A stretch of 64,000 nucleotides of DNA from an uncultured Verrucomicrobia subdivision 3 bacterium (GCA_937890005.1 CALBZA010000018.1:46708-110707), one strand, 5' to 3'; positions 42,581 through 51,435 are shown, numbered from the stretch's first letter. Notes: generated by a model from the sequence alone, not told the origin. Translations and numbers: made by a program.

Positions 42581-44211
42581 GTTCACGGCAACCACTCGTG
42601 TTCAAGTTCGCTTCCGAAGACTGGGAATTCGAACAGATCCACCGCCTGAACTACAAAACCTTCGCCGAGGAAATCCCCCAGCACGAGCGATCGCCGTCGC
42701 ATCGGCTTGTGGACAAGTTCCACGCGGAGAATACCTATCTCATCTGTCTGTGCGGAAAAAAACTGGTGGGCATGCTTGCCGCCCGCGGCAACCGGCCGTT
42801 CTCGCTCGATCAAAAACTCGAGAATCTCGACTCCTACCTTCCACCCGGTCGGCGCGTCTGTGAAATCCGCCTGCTCGCGATCGAAAAACAGTTCCGCGGC
42901 GCGCAGGTGTTGCAGGGCATTCTCGCTTTGCTCTGGCAGCACGGCATCGAAAAGGGATACGACCTCGCGGTCATCTCTGGGACAACCCGCCAGTTCAGAC
43001 TGTATCAGCATCTTGGCTTTGTCCCCTTCGGCCCCGTCGTCGGCACCGGCGACGCGCAGTTCCAGCCGATGTATGTAACGCTCGAAACGTTCGAATCGAC
43101 CGCGCGCGAATTTCTCCGCTCCTCACCTTCACGCGCCTTCCAGCCGAGCGCGGTGAACTTCCTTCCGGGCCCGGTCGCAGTCCGACGCGAAGTCCGTCGT
43201 GCATTCGAACAGGCGCCGGAATCCCATCGTTCCGACGCGTTCATGAAGGATTTCGGATTCACCACACAAGTTCTCTCCGATCTCGTCAAAGCGAAGAACG
43301 TCCAGCTCCTTCTCGGCTCGGGCACACTTGCGAACGACGCCATCGCAGCGCAGCTGTCGCTCGAATCTGCGCCAGGACTCATCATTGCCAATGGCGAGTT
43401 CGGACATCGACTCATCGACCAGGCCCGGCGTTTTCAATTGAAGTTCCGCACGATCGAATTCGACTGGGGCAAACCGTTCGATTTCGGCGCCATTCGCAAA
43501 GCCCTGGAAAGCTCACCGCGGCCCGGCTGGCTCTGGTGTGTTCATTGCGAAACTTCGACCAGCGTGCTGAATGACATCGATCTGCTGAAAGCTCTCTGCG
43601 CTGAATTCGGAGTGAAGCTTTGCCTCGATTGCATCAGCAGCATCGGAACGATTCCTGTCGATCTCACCGGCGTTTATCTGGCCTCCTGCTCCAGCGGGAA
43701 AGGGCTGCGATCTTATCCCGGCGTTTCGATGGTGTTTCATCATCACGACATCCAGCCACAACCAGACCGGCTCCCGCGCTACCTGGACCTTGGATATTAC
43801 GCGCAGCAGCAAGGCGTGCCGTTCACCTTCTCATCGAACCTGCTTCACGCCCTGCACGCCGCCGTCCGACATGCCGATTGGGAAAACCGCTTCACCACTA
43901 TCCGCACCCTCTCCGCACAACTGCGCGCGCGGCTTGTGGAAATGGGATTCAAACTGGTTGGATCGGAGACCGTCACATCTCCTGCCGTGCTGACAATCGC
44001 GCTGCCGTCAGAAATGAATTCCGTGAAGATCGCGGAATCATTGCAGGAATCGGGCTATCTGCTGAGCTACAACAGCGAATATCTCCGCGCAAAGAACTGG
44101 ATTCAGATCTGTCTCATGGGCGAATGCGCTCCTGACAAGGCCGTCGCCATGCTGAACGCCCTCAACCGTGTCTGCTTCAAACGCGTGCCGGAAGAAGCGG
44201 TGAAAAGCTAA
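42577..44211 (+). CDS. GNAT acyltransferase - class V aminotransferase fusion
   Basis: Two enzymes in one 544-residue chain. Residues 1-175 look like a GNAT/N-acyl-amino-acid-synthase type domain (FEQIHRLNYKTFAEEIPQHE, VCEIRLLAIEKQFRGAQVLQGILALLWQHGIEKGYD, RLYQHLGFVPFGP). Residues 195-530 form a fold-type I aminotransferase of class V: NFLPGPVAVRREVRRAF, LLGSGTLANDAIAAQL, the PLP-binding D351 region LCLDCISSIG, and lysine K375 in SSGKGLRSYPG. It is translated with plsY. A role in an acylated amino lipid or signal is inferred; the substrates are unknown. Confidence 0.85.
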   Translation: MSSRQPLVFKFASEDWEFEQIHRLNYKTFAEEIPQHERSPSHRLVDKFHAENTYLICLCGKKLVGMLAARGNRPFSLDQKLENLDSYLPPGRRVCEIRLLAIEKQFRGAQVLQGILALLWQHGIEKGYDLAVISGTTRQFRLYQHLGFVPFGPVVGTGDAQFQPMYVTLETFESTAREFLRSSPSRAFQPSAVNFLPGPVAVRREVRRAFEQAPESHRSDAFMKDFGFTTQVLSDLVKAKNVQLLLGSGTLANDAIAAQLSLESAPGLIIANGEFGHRLIDQARRFQLKFRTIEFDWGKPFDFGAIRKALESSPRPGWLWCVHCETSTSVLNDIDLLKALCAEFGVKLCLDCISSIGTIPVDLTGVYLASCSSGKGLRSYPGVSMVFHHHDIQPQPDRLPRYLDLGYYAQQQGVPFTFSSNLLHALHAAVRHADWENRFTTIRTLSAQLRARLVEMGFKLVGSETVTSPAVLTIALPSEMNSVKIAESLQESGYLLSYNSEYLRAKNWIQICLMGECAPDKAVAMLNALNRVCFKRVPEEAVKS

Positions 44212-44271
44212 AGCGCTCAACAACACGACCGGGCCAAACACACCAGCGCATCACTCGTCACGCCTCACGCC

Positions 44272-44646
44272 TCACTTCCCACTCTTCATTTCCCACCCAG
44301 CCGCGACCAGCGCCTTGTAGCCTCCAATCAGCGACAAAACATTTTTATAACCCATCTTCTGGGCAGCGTCGGCTGTGAGCGCAGAACGAAATCCGCCGCC
44401 GCAATACATGATGATCTCGGCGTTCTTGTCGGGAAATCGTTTCTCCAGATCGCGCTCGAAAATCCCCTTCCCCAAGTGAATCGCCTGCGCGGCGTGACCT
44501 TCGTTCCATTCGTGATCCTCCCGCACATCGATCAGAATCGCGCCGGGATTTTCCGCGAGCCGGGCTTTCGCCTGGTCCACGGTGACTTCGGTGATGCGTG
44601 TTTTCGCTTCATTGACGAGCTTGAGAAATCCGGGTGAATGATCCAT
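44272..44646 (-). CDS. Rhodanese-domain protein
   Basis: Single-domain sulfurtransferase of 124 residues. The start at 44646 (MDHSPGFLKLVNEAK) gives a normal length; the frame is open to 44733, but that part does not look like protein. The rhodanese core is present: ILIDVREDHEWNEGHAAQAIHLGKGIFERDLEKRF, and the active loop CGGGFRSA with its cysteine in IIMYCGGG. Cytoplasmic. Its usual role is transferring sulfane sulfur, though single-domain forms often serve in stress or cofactor sulfur delivery. Confidence 0.9.
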   Translation of the reverse strand: MDHSPGFLKLVNEAKTRITEVTVDQAKARLAENPGAILIDVREDHEWNEGHAAQAIHLGKGIFERDLEKRFPDKNAEIIMYCGGGFRSALTADAAQKMGYKNVLSLIGGYKALVAAGWEMKSGK

Positions 44647-44819
44647 GGCGGCCAAGTTAGTTCGCGGCAAAACGCGGTCAAAGGAATTTCTTGCTGCGGA
44701 TATTGACGCCCCGAAAACATGCGCCGGCTGCATGCAACCAAAACAGCGCGCCGCCAGAACATTGACAACAGCGGGACGACACTCTATTCGAGCGAAGACA
44801 TTTCAACACAAGGACAACC

Positions 44820-45482
44820 ATGATTTCCAAATCCAACCGTAATGCGATCCCCGCCGTCTGCGGGCTTGCCCTGCTGGCCGCCGCGGCGCACGCCGAAAAT
44901 CACCGCGGATTTTACGCGACTGCTGACCTCGGCATCGCGTGGACTCCCGATGTCGAGCTGAAGGAATATTTCGGTCCCGTCGCACCCGGCACGGAGCTGA
45001 AGTTTGACCCGGGCGTGCGCTTCGGAGCTGCCGGTGGTTATCGTTTTTGCGACTGGTTTTCAGCGGAAATCCAAACCGGCGTCATGTCTTCATCCATACG
45101 CAGCATCAGCGGCGCGGACGATGTCGATGCCGTGTTCTCCAACATTCCCCTGCTGGCAAACGTCCGATTCGAATTTCCTTCGAAGTATCCGATCACGCCT
45201 TACATCGGCGTGGGAGCGGGGTTGTCGATTTCAGCGATCTCCATCGATGAAATCGACCTGGATGGCACGGAGGTGGAAGGCAGCGACGCAACTGCAGTAT
45301 TTGCGTGTCAGGGATTCGCGGGACTGCGTTACGATCTGAACGATCGCATGTCGCTTGGACTTGAATACCGCTACTTCCGCACGACCGATCCTTCCTGGGA
45401 TGGCGATGACCTGCCGGGCGAATTACGCTTTAGTGAAGTCGAGACGCACGCCGTCAGCTTCGTCTTCCAATATCGCTTCTGA
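44820..45482 (+). CDS. Small outer-membrane beta-barrel protein
   Basis: Protein of 220 residues with a signal peptide (AIPAVCGLALLAAAAHA) and an eight-strand-type barrel: GFYATADLGIAW, FGAAGGYRF, TPYIGVGAGLSI, GLEYRYFRTTDPSW, and a final HAVSFVFQYRF ending in F. Fits the OmpA/outer membrane protein beta-barrel (PF13505) group. One insertion with acidic loop (ISIDEIDLDGTEVEGSD) could bind calcium, unproven. It stands alone, convergent with rho across a shared palindrome. Confidence 0.87.
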   Translation: MISKSNRNAIPAVCGLALLAAAAHAENHRGFYATADLGIAWTPDVELKEYFGPVAPGTELKFDPGVRFGAAGGYRFCDWFSAEIQTGVMSSSIRSISGADDVDAVFSNIPLLANVRFEFPSKYPITPYIGVGAGLSISAISIDEIDLDGTEVEGSDATAVFACQGFAGLRYDLNDRMSLGLEYRYFRTTDPSWDGDDLPGELRFSEVETHAVSFVFQYRF

Positions 45483-45513
45483 CGAATCGAGGCAGCGAAC
45501 CCTCTGGAAAAAA

Positions 45514-45541
45514 TTCAGCCGGGGAATATTCCCCGGCTGAA
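45514..45541 (-). terminator. Intrinsic terminator of rho
   Basis: A 28-base perfect palindrome (TTCAGCCGGGGAAT and its mirror). On the minus strand it runs into six T residues, so it is a strong intrinsic terminator for rho. On the plus strand the barrel gene is closed by the same hairpin without a T-run. Confidence 0.85.
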
Positions 45542-45566
45542 CAACATTGAATGGAAGCGAAGCGAA

Positions 45567-46700
45567 TCAGGAACCTTTTTCCAGTTTCGCAAGGAACTCA
45601 TCGTTGGTTTTGAACTTCTTCAACGCAGCGGTGAGTGTTTCCATCGCTTCAACCGGATTCAGATCAACCATCGTGCGGCGCAGCTTGCGGATCGCGTCGA
45701 TCTGCTTCGGCGGGAAAAGTTTTTCTTCCTTGCGGGTGCCACTCTTCGGGATGTCGATGGCCGGGAACAGGCGGCGATCTGAAAGTTTCCGATCGAGCAC
45801 CAGCTCCATGTTGCCGGTGCCTTTGAACTCCTGGAAGATGAGTTCATCCATGCGCGATCCAGTATCGACCAGCGCGGTCGCGAGAATGGTCAACGAGCCG
45901 CCATGCTCAATCTTTCGGGCCGAAGCGAACATCTTTCGCGGAATTTCAAGCGCGCGAGCATCAACACCGCCGGTCATCGTCCGCCCGCTGCCGCCATGCA
46001 CGCTGTTGTAAGCGCGCGCAACACGGGTCAGCGAGTCCATCAGAACGAAAACATCCTTGCCCGATTCCACCATGCGCCGGCAGCGCTCGATCATGAAGCG
46101 CGAGAGACGGACATGAGTTTCGAGATCCTGATCGTTGGAGGATGCTACGACCTCGGCTTTAACCGAGCGTTGGAAATCGGTGACTTCTTCCGGCCGCTCG
46201 TCAATCAGCAGCACCAGCACATGAACCTCGGGATGATTCTCGGTCACCGCATTGGCGATCTGCTTGAGCACTGTGGTTTTTCCGGTGCGAGGCGGCGCAA
46301 CGATCAGGCCGCGAGTCCCCTTGCCCACCGGCGTGACGAGATCAATCACACGGGTCTCGATCAGGTCCGGGCTGGTTTCGAGACGGAATTTTTCGATCGG
46401 ATCGATCGTGGTGAGATTTTCGAAACGGACAGCCTTGGTGTATTCCTCAAACGGCATGTCGTTGACACGGTCCACTGACTTGAGCTGCGGACTGGTGCCG
46501 CGATGCGGCGGCTGTGTCGGGCCAACCACGTGGCTGCCTTCGCGAAGGAAGTTCCGCTTGATGGTGTCGGGCGTGACGAAGATGTCCGATGGCTTCGGGT
46601 GAAAATGATTTTGTGCGGTGCGGAGAAATCCGAAACCCTTTTCGGAGATTTCCAGATAACCGGAACCGATCTCCTGTCCGTTATTGTTGTCAGTGCTCAT
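45567..46700 (-). CDS. rho: Transcription termination factor Rho
   Basis: RNA-dependent hexameric helicase. RNA-binding cold-shock-like part: SGYLEISEKGFGFLRTAQN and DIFVTPDTIKRNFLREG. Walker A is APPRTGKTT, Walker B DVFVLMDSLTRVARAYN, Q/R-loop GRTMTGGVD, and EELIFQEFKGTGNMELVLDRKL. The start at 46700 (MSTDNNN) gives 377 residues, shorter than the roughly 419 typical because the N-terminal helical Rho_N domain is absent; 46721 is the alternative. It ends in its own intrinsic terminator. Bicyclomycin-site residues look normal. Confidence 0.96.
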   Translation of the reverse strand: MSTDNNNGQEIGSGYLEISEKGFGFLRTAQNHFHPKPSDIFVTPDTIKRNFLREGSHVVGPTQPPHRGTSPQLKSVDRVNDMPFEEYTKAVRFENLTTIDPIEKFRLETSPDLIETRVIDLVTPVGKGTRGLIVAPPRTGKTTVLKQIANAVTENHPEVHVLVLLIDERPEEVTDFQRSVKAEVVASSNDQDLETHVRLSRFMIERCRRMVESGKDVFVLMDSLTRVARAYNSVHGGSGRTMTGGVDARALEIPRKMFASARKIEHGGSLTILATALVDTGSRMDELIFQEFKGTGNMELVLDRKLSDRRLFPAIDIPKSGTRKEEKLFPPKQIDAIRKLRRTMVDLNPVEAMETLTAALKKFKTNDEFLAKLEKGS

Positions 46701-46883
46701 ACTACGTTTTAAGGCTGTCAAAGGCTTCGAGAATAACCCCGAAAACTTGTTGAACTTTGAATTGTTGGAAGCTGCTGCGCGGGCTTCGAATCAGGATCAA
46801 CCTCGCCGCACGCTGCTATCGGACCTTCGACACGCTACTACTTACGGCCAAACCATCCCCCACGCAACTAGTATTTTGAAAAG

Positions 46884-46917
46884 TCCGTGCAGCAGTCGTT
46901 GCGAGCTGCTGCACGGA
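46884..46917 (-). terminator. Intrinsic terminator of cysK
   Basis: A perfect 12-bp stem (TCCGTGCAGCAG and its mirror) with a 10-base loop, followed on the minus strand by CTTTTC. It lies 15 bases after the cysK stop. Confidence 0.75.
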
Positions 46918-46931
46918 TGAAATCCCGTGGA

Positions 46932-47915
46932 TCAACCTCCAACTTCAGCGCGCGCTTCGGCCGCGAGCGGCGTGCTGAGATAACGCTCACCAGTCGAGCA
47001 GGCGACCGTCACAATGGTCTTGCCCTTGTTCTCAGGACGCTTGGCGAGTTCGATCGCTGCCCAGAGGTTTGCGCCGGACGAAATGCCTGCCAGAATGCCC
47101 TCTTCCTTGGCGAGACGCCGTGCCATGGCAAAGGCGTCGTCGTTGGAAACCTGGATGCATTCCACGATCTGCGGATTGCCCTTCGAATCCTTCAAATGCA
47201 GGTTCTTCGGAATGAAGCCGGCGCCGGTTCCCTGAATCTTGTGAGGACCGGGCTTCAGCGGCTGACCGGAAAGCGTCTGCGAAATCACAGGCGAATCCTT
47301 CGGTTCGACCGCCACGGCCTGGAATGATGCTTTGCGCGGTTTGATGACTTCGACGCAGCCGGTGATCGTTCCGCCGGTTCCGACTGCCGAAACGAGAATG
47401 TCCACCTGGCCGTTGGTGTCTTCCCAGATTTCCTCGGCCGTGGTCTTCATGTGAACAGCCGGGTTTGCGGGATTTTCGAACTGCTGCGGGATCCAGGAGT
47501 TCGGCGTTTCCTTCGCCAGCTGTTCCGCCTTGGCAATGGCACCCTTCATTCCTTCAGTTCCCGGAGTGAGGACCAGTTTCGCTCCGAGCATTGCGAGCAG
47601 GGTGCGGCGCTCAAGCGACATTGTTTCCGGCATGGTGAGGATCAACTTGTAACCCTTGGCGGCCGCCACGAAAGCGAGCGCGATGCCGGTGTTGCCGCTG
47701 GTCGGCTCGATGATCACGGTGTCCTTTTTAAGAACGCCGCGCTGTTCCGCGTCCTCAATCATGGCCATGCCAATACGATCTTTGACGCTGCCAAGGGGAT
47801 TGAAGAACTCGCATTTCACGAGAATGGTGGCCGGCAGGCCCTCGGTGATCCGATTCAAACGGACAAGAGGAGTGTGTCCGACAGTTTCGACGATGTTATT
47901 ATAGATGCGTCCCAT
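46932..47915 (-). CDS. cysK: Cysteine synthase A (O-acetylserine sulfhydrylase)
   Basis: PLP enzyme making cysteine from O-acetylserine and sulfide. The PLP lysine is in FNPLGSVKDRIGMAMIEDAE, the phosphate and substrate loop is PTSGNTGIALAFVAAAKGY, and GTGGTITGCVEVIKP and GISSGANLWAAIELAKRPENKGKTIVTV are typical. 327 residues, cytoplasmic. It ends the sulfur assimilation route fed by the sulfate uptake operon at 11.6-19 kb, although it is far from it. Confidence 0.97.
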   Translation of the reverse strand: MGRIYNNIVETVGHTPLVRLNRITEGLPATILVKCEFFNPLGSVKDRIGMAMIEDAEQRGVLKKDTVIIEPTSGNTGIALAFVAAAKGYKLILTMPETMSLERRTLLAMLGAKLVLTPGTEGMKGAIAKAEQLAKETPNSWIPQQFENPANPAVHMKTTAEEIWEDTNGQVDILVSAVGTGGTITGCVEVIKPRKASFQAVAVEPKDSPVISQTLSGQPLKPGPHKIQGTGAGFIPKNLHLKDSKGNPQIVECIQVSNDDAFAMARRLAKEEGILAGISSGANLWAAIELAKRPENKGKTIVTVACSTGERYLSTPLAAEARAEVGG

Positions 47916-48304
47916 AACGATTTCGGATTGAGAGTTAATCTGAGTGATTGAATCGCATTGTCACCAAACATCCCTCAGCGGCAAGCCTTTTTGATTTACG
48001 GTTCTCTCAGTTCCATCGATAGGAACGCATCCAGAGCCCGAGAGATCTCGATCGTTTCTTTATAAAGCGTGCGCCGTTTTAACGAGCGCATGACTTTTGG
48101 AAAGCCCGGTTCCGGGACGCCGGATGTCCTGTTCGTGTACGAGTTGGGATCGCATAACGGCAGCATCGGTCGCGACATCTTCGCAACTACGGGAGAAAAT
48201 TTCAGAGCGAGGCGCGCGCGTGTTGAGGGCATGCTTCATGCACCACATCCAACAGGAACCCACCAACAAACACCGCCAAATGCAAGCGAACGTCCGCGCA
48301 GAAG
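47916..48304. other. Intergenic region, nothing recognised
   Basis: About 390 bases between cysK and a small membrane protein gene. Frames on both strands are open for 60-80 codons, but their translations look like composition shadows (for example, PSTRARLALKF on the minus strand). No promoter or repeat was recognised. Confidence 0.35.
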
Positions 48305-48781
48305 ATGAAACGATTTAAAAATGTCTGGTTCTCGGTTGATACTCACACGGGTTCAAAAATTCTCCTGTATCAGAGTCTCGGTTTCCTCGCGATTATCCTT
48401 CTCTCCTGGCTGGACGAATCCCTTGGGCTTTCGCGGCTCATCTTCGGCAACAATCCCATCTTTCCGGAATTTCGCGCCTCGGCCCTTGCGATGTTGTTCG
48501 TATTCGCCGTCTGGCTTCTCGTCACCGCCTCGACCCGGCGAATGCTCGAACGCGTCAAATATCTCGAAGGCTTTCTGAAAGTCTGCGCCTGGTGCCGTCG
48601 CATCGATCACAAAGGACGCTGGATGCCTCTCGAGGAATTCCTTCAGGAAGGCTTCGATACTCCGACCTCGCACGGCATCTGCAAAGATTGCCTGCAAATT
48701 CAGAAGCAGGCGGTCGATCGCGCGAAGCTCGCTCGGAAAGAAGGCACGGGTGCGGAAGCTTCCCAGCCCGCCGGCAATTGA
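48305..48781 (+). CDS. Two-helix membrane protein with CAWC/CKDC domain
   Basis: Membrane protein of 158 residues: two helices (about 20-38, LYQSLGFLAIILLSWLDESL, and 60-77, ALAMLFVFAVWLLVTAS), then a cytoplasmic domain with VCAWCRRIDHKGRWMPLEEFLQ and SHGICKDCLQIQ. That cysteine-rich pattern is the one often attached to response regulators and PAS kinases, presumably binding zinc through C-x2-C pairs. Here it is attached to a membrane anchor without any enzyme. Function unknown. Confidence 0.68.
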   Translation: MKRFKNVWFSVDTHTGSKILLYQSLGFLAIILLSWLDESLGLSRLIFGNNPIFPEFRASALAMLFVFAVWLLVTASTRRMLERVKYLEGFLKVCAWCRRIDHKGRWMPLEEFLQEGFDTPTSHGICKDCLQIQKQAVDRAKLARKEGTGAEASQPAGN

Positions 48782-48988
48782 CCTTCCGCCAAATTCACAT
48801 TCCTCCCCCGCACGCATCGTTGAACTGACGCACGTCCCCCGAGCGTTGAGACGTTCAGCGTTTCTTCGTTCTTCGTCGTTCGTTCTTCGTTCGGAAATCA
48901 CCCCAATTGAAGCGCCACACTTCCGGCATGAGTTTCCGACAGAAGCTCGCGTCGTTGACGCAGCATCTGAAGAAAAAGGAAACGACAT

Positions 48989-49579
48989 ATGAAACAGAAT
49001 CCAATTTTCCGAATCCTGTTGCTCGCCGGATCAGTGGCATTGCTGGCAAATGGCACCGGCTGCTCGAATCTGCCAGGAACAGACAAACAACAGGGTGCCG
49101 TTATTGGCGGCCTCGGCGGTGCCGCAGCGGGCGCAGCCATTGGCGGTGAAAACAACCGGTTGCTCGGTGCCATCATCGGAGGCGCTCTCGGTGCGGGCGG
49201 TGGTTATGTGGTCGGCGCCAACGCGGATCGAATCACCGGGAACGATCGCAGCGGAGCGGAAACAGCAACTCAACAGGCCAAAAGCCGGCCCGCGACGGCT
49301 GAAGAGGCGCGCAACGCCACCACCGCCGATCTCAACAGCGACGGGTTCATCACGCTCGACGAAGTTGTCGCGCTCAACAAAGCCGGATATTCCGATCAGG
49401 AAATCCTCAATCGTCTTCAAGCCACAGGACAGGTTTTCGAGCTGACTTCGGAGCAGCAGGAATTCCTCAGAACCGAAGGTGTGAGCGCGACGGTCGTAAA
49501 TCAGATGGCAGAACTTAACCGTGAAACGCGCGAACGATTGAACTCACGTTCCAGCGACGTCATCGGCACGCAGCCATAA
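48989..49579 (+). CDS. Glycine-zipper lipoprotein with EF-hand
   Basis: Lipoprotein of 196 residues: signal LLLAGSVALLANGTGC with the lipobox cysteine, then a glycine-zipper (AVIGGLGGAAAGAAIGGENN, LLGAIIGGALGAGGGYVVG) of the YMGG-like type that can insert into membranes. After a linker comes a single EF-hand, DLNSDGFITLDEV (near 115-127), then GYSDQEILNRLQATGQVFELTSEQQEFLRTEGVSATVVNQM. Resembles OmpA-like surface lipoproteins in layout. A polarity or stress role is possible. Confidence 0.8.
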   Translation: MKQNPIFRILLLAGSVALLANGTGCSNLPGTDKQQGAVIGGLGGAAAGAAIGGENNRLLGAIIGGALGAGGGYVVGANADRITGNDRSGAETATQQAKSRPATAEEARNATTADLNSDGFITLDEVVALNKAGYSDQEILNRLQATGQVFELTSEQQEFLRTEGVSATVVNQMAELNRETRERLNSRSSDVIGTQP

Positions 49580-49592
49580 ATCCAAACGTTTC

Positions 49593-49964
49593 ATGAGAGA
49601 AGTCAGATCCCAGGACTGGCCGCGCTTTTGCGAAGCGGTGAACCGGAACGAACGAGGCGGAAGGCTTCACGTTCACAAGGTGGAACTCAATGGCGCGAAA
49701 ATCGAGGTCGCGAAGAACGCCGCCTTCGACGCCATTGAGTTCGGGCGCCGCGACGATTGTAATGATCGAATCGCGATCCGGATGATGGGCGAGAAAAGCA
49801 CCGAACACGAAATTCTCGAACCGATTCGAATTCAACTGGCTGAAACCGAGAACGGCGCCGCGTTTCAGTCTGTCGTTGTGGAAGCCGAGGATGGAACCAC
49901 GATTCTGACCTTTCATCCCACACTGCGCCGGGAATGGCTTTCGGAGATTCAACTTACGGAATGA
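49593..49964 (+). CDS. DUF5335-like small protein
   Basis: Soluble protein of 123 residues beginning MREVRSQDWPRFCEAVNRNERGGRLHVHKVE, which resembles the DUF5335 family. It has no signal peptide or membrane segment. Mixed alpha/beta composition with many charged residues (GEKSTEHEILEPIRIQLAE). It is 14 bases downstream of the glycine-zipper lipoprotein on the same strand, so likely in its operon. Function unknown. Confidence 0.6.
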   Translation: MREVRSQDWPRFCEAVNRNERGGRLHVHKVELNGAKIEVAKNAAFDAIEFGRRDDCNDRIAIRMMGEKSTEHEILEPIRIQLAETENGAAFQSVVVEAEDGTTILTFHPTLRREWLSEIQLTE

Positions 49965-50075
49965 CTGGGTTGTTTCTGGAGTTCCAACGCGGGATTTCAC
50001 CGTGTTGAGGACGTTCCCGCGCGGCCTAGATTTCATGATCGATTGTCAGTTCAGCAAACAAACAAAGGACTCAGT

Positions 50076-50399
50076 ATGAAAAAATTCATCTTGTTAATGG
50101 GAACAGCATTGCTCGTCGCGGGGTGCAATCAGGGCGGCACCGGGGACGACTACAACTCCGGCACAGGTGTCGGTACCGACACAAGCGCCAGCACCAACTA
50201 TAACTCGGGCACCACGGGCCAGGGCGGATCCAGCTCTCCGGGAGGCGCAACGAGCGGAAGCAGCGACACCGGTGGCAGCATGGGTGGAACCAGCGATTCA
50301 AGCTCAGGCTCGACCGGAACGGGAGCCGGCGGCGGAGCGGGCGCAACTGGAAGCGACAGCAGCAGCACTGGAACGGGTGGCGGTTCTACCACTCCATAA
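50076..50399 (+). CDS. Gly/Ser/Thr-rich lipoprotein
   Basis: Lipoprotein of 107 residues. The start at 50076 gives a signal (KKFILLMGTALLVAGC) with lipobox. The rest is low-complexity Gly, Ser and Thr with Asp (GTGDDYNSGTGVGTDTSAS), about 90 residues, probably disordered. No enzyme motif. It stands alone and is closed by an intrinsic terminator, so it is expressed as its own unit. A surface or envelope-spacing protein is a guess. Confidence 0.72.
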   Translation: MKKFILLMGTALLVAGCNQGGTGDDYNSGTGVGTDTSASTNYNSGTTGQGGSSSPGGATSGSSDTGGSMGGTSDSSSGSTGTGAGGGAGATGSDSSSTGTGGGSTTP

Positions 50400-50420
50400 C
50401 GGTCGAACGTCCAAACTGTG

Positions 50421-50450
50421 AAGCCCGCCAACTTTTCGGATGGCGGGCTT
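50421..50450 (+). terminator. Intrinsic terminator after the Gly/Ser-rich lipoprotein
   Basis: A 10-bp stem (AAGCCCGCCA and its mirror) with a 10-base loop, 21 bases after the stop. The T-run is short (TTTGC). Together with the facing M23 gene it may act in both directions. Confidence 0.65.
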
Positions 50451-50472
50451 TGCAATGCGATGTGACGTCAGG

Positions 50473-51411
50473 TTATTGCGCGACTGACGCTACATCTCTG
50501 ACAATTTCAGAACTCGCGCTCTGGACCACAGGCGCCTTGTAACGCCGGCCTTCGACCAAAGTCACTGCCTCGCCCGACGCATCCTTGAAACGAACCGGGA
50601 GGCTGACGCGCTGGCGTCCGTTAAGCGTCTTGAAAACGCAGAAGTGCAGATGCGGTCCGCTTGAGAATCCAGTGTTGCCGGACAACGCGATCAGCTCCCC
50701 TGCCCGGACCATTTCACCAGGCTTCACCTTCGCGCCATTTTTCATCAGGTGACAATAATGCCCGAGTGTTCCGTCCTCGTGCCGGATCAGCACGTAATTG
50801 TTGTAACGATCGAACTTGATTCCATTCCCGCCGCGATCTGAATCGTCCTTCACCTTGACAACCAATCCACCTCTTGCAGCGTAAACCGGCGTGCCCTCCG
50901 GCATCTTCCAGTCAATCGCATATTCATTCGAACCGGTGTGACTGAAGCTGCCGCCAAAAGCCTGCGTAACTTTGAACGAACTGCCGGGTGCATACGGCAG
51001 CGAATACAGATAATCATCCGGCACCGCGACCGAACTGCCCATCTTGTAATAGTTGGTGTAGGAAAACTCCCATCGTTCAGCTTCATTTTCCGGCGAAAGA
51101 ACGAACGCCTCGGTTTCCCCCGGAGCAAATGTGGCGGTGTGCGGGAAGCTCACGTCCGACTTCAGGTTCTTCACACTGAAATCGAAAGTCATCGTGATCT
51201 CGGAACGCTCAAGATTCTGAACGTAAACTCGCGTCACGTTGCCGTCGCGCCGGGTGGAAACGCGAACGTTGGTGGTGTCGGACGAGATGGCGCCCTTCCC
51301 TTCGGGATGCTTCATGCGCCAGAGCGCGCCGGCGAACATTCCGATTCCGGTGACGAGGACAACTTGCAGTGCTAACAAGGCGGTTCGAGTGGAGAACAAT
51401 TTTCTGGTCAT
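50473..51411 (-). CDS. M23-family (LytM) peptidase
   Basis: Membrane-anchored peptidase of 312 residues. An N-terminal helix (ALLALQVVLVTGIGMFAGALW) is followed by a beta-rich domain (about 45-140) and the LytM domain: HTGSNEYAIDWKMPEGTPVYAARGGLVVKVKDDSDRGG, then GHYCHL and the zinc motif GPHLHF. The His and Asp of the first motif are both present. It probably cleaves peptidoglycan cross-bridges. Convergent with the lipoprotein gene; 24 bases downstream of the GH43 gene on the same strand. Confidence 0.9.
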   Translation of the reverse strand: MTRKLFSTRTALLALQVVLVTGIGMFAGALWRMKHPEGKGAISSDTTNVRVSTRRDGNVTRVYVQNLERSEITMTFDFSVKNLKSDVSFPHTATFAPGETEAFVLSPENEAERWEFSYTNYYKMGSSVAVPDDYLYSLPYAPGSSFKVTQAFGGSFSHTGSNEYAIDWKMPEGTPVYAARGGLVVKVKDDSDRGGNGIKFDRYNNYVLIRHEDGTLGHYCHLMKNGAKVKPGEMVRAGELIALSGNTGFSSGPHLHFCVFKTLNGRQRVSLPVRFKDASGEAVTLVEGRRYKAPVVQSASSEIVRDVASVAQ

Positions 51412-51435
51412 GTTTGTGTCAAAAAAATCTGTGCA

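Noticed and set aside
48353..48988. 211-codon minus-strand frame opposite the two-helix membrane protein
   Set aside because: It is antisense to the CAWC/CKDC gene and lacks any protein-like features; its N-terminal part reads through simple TTCGTTC repeats.
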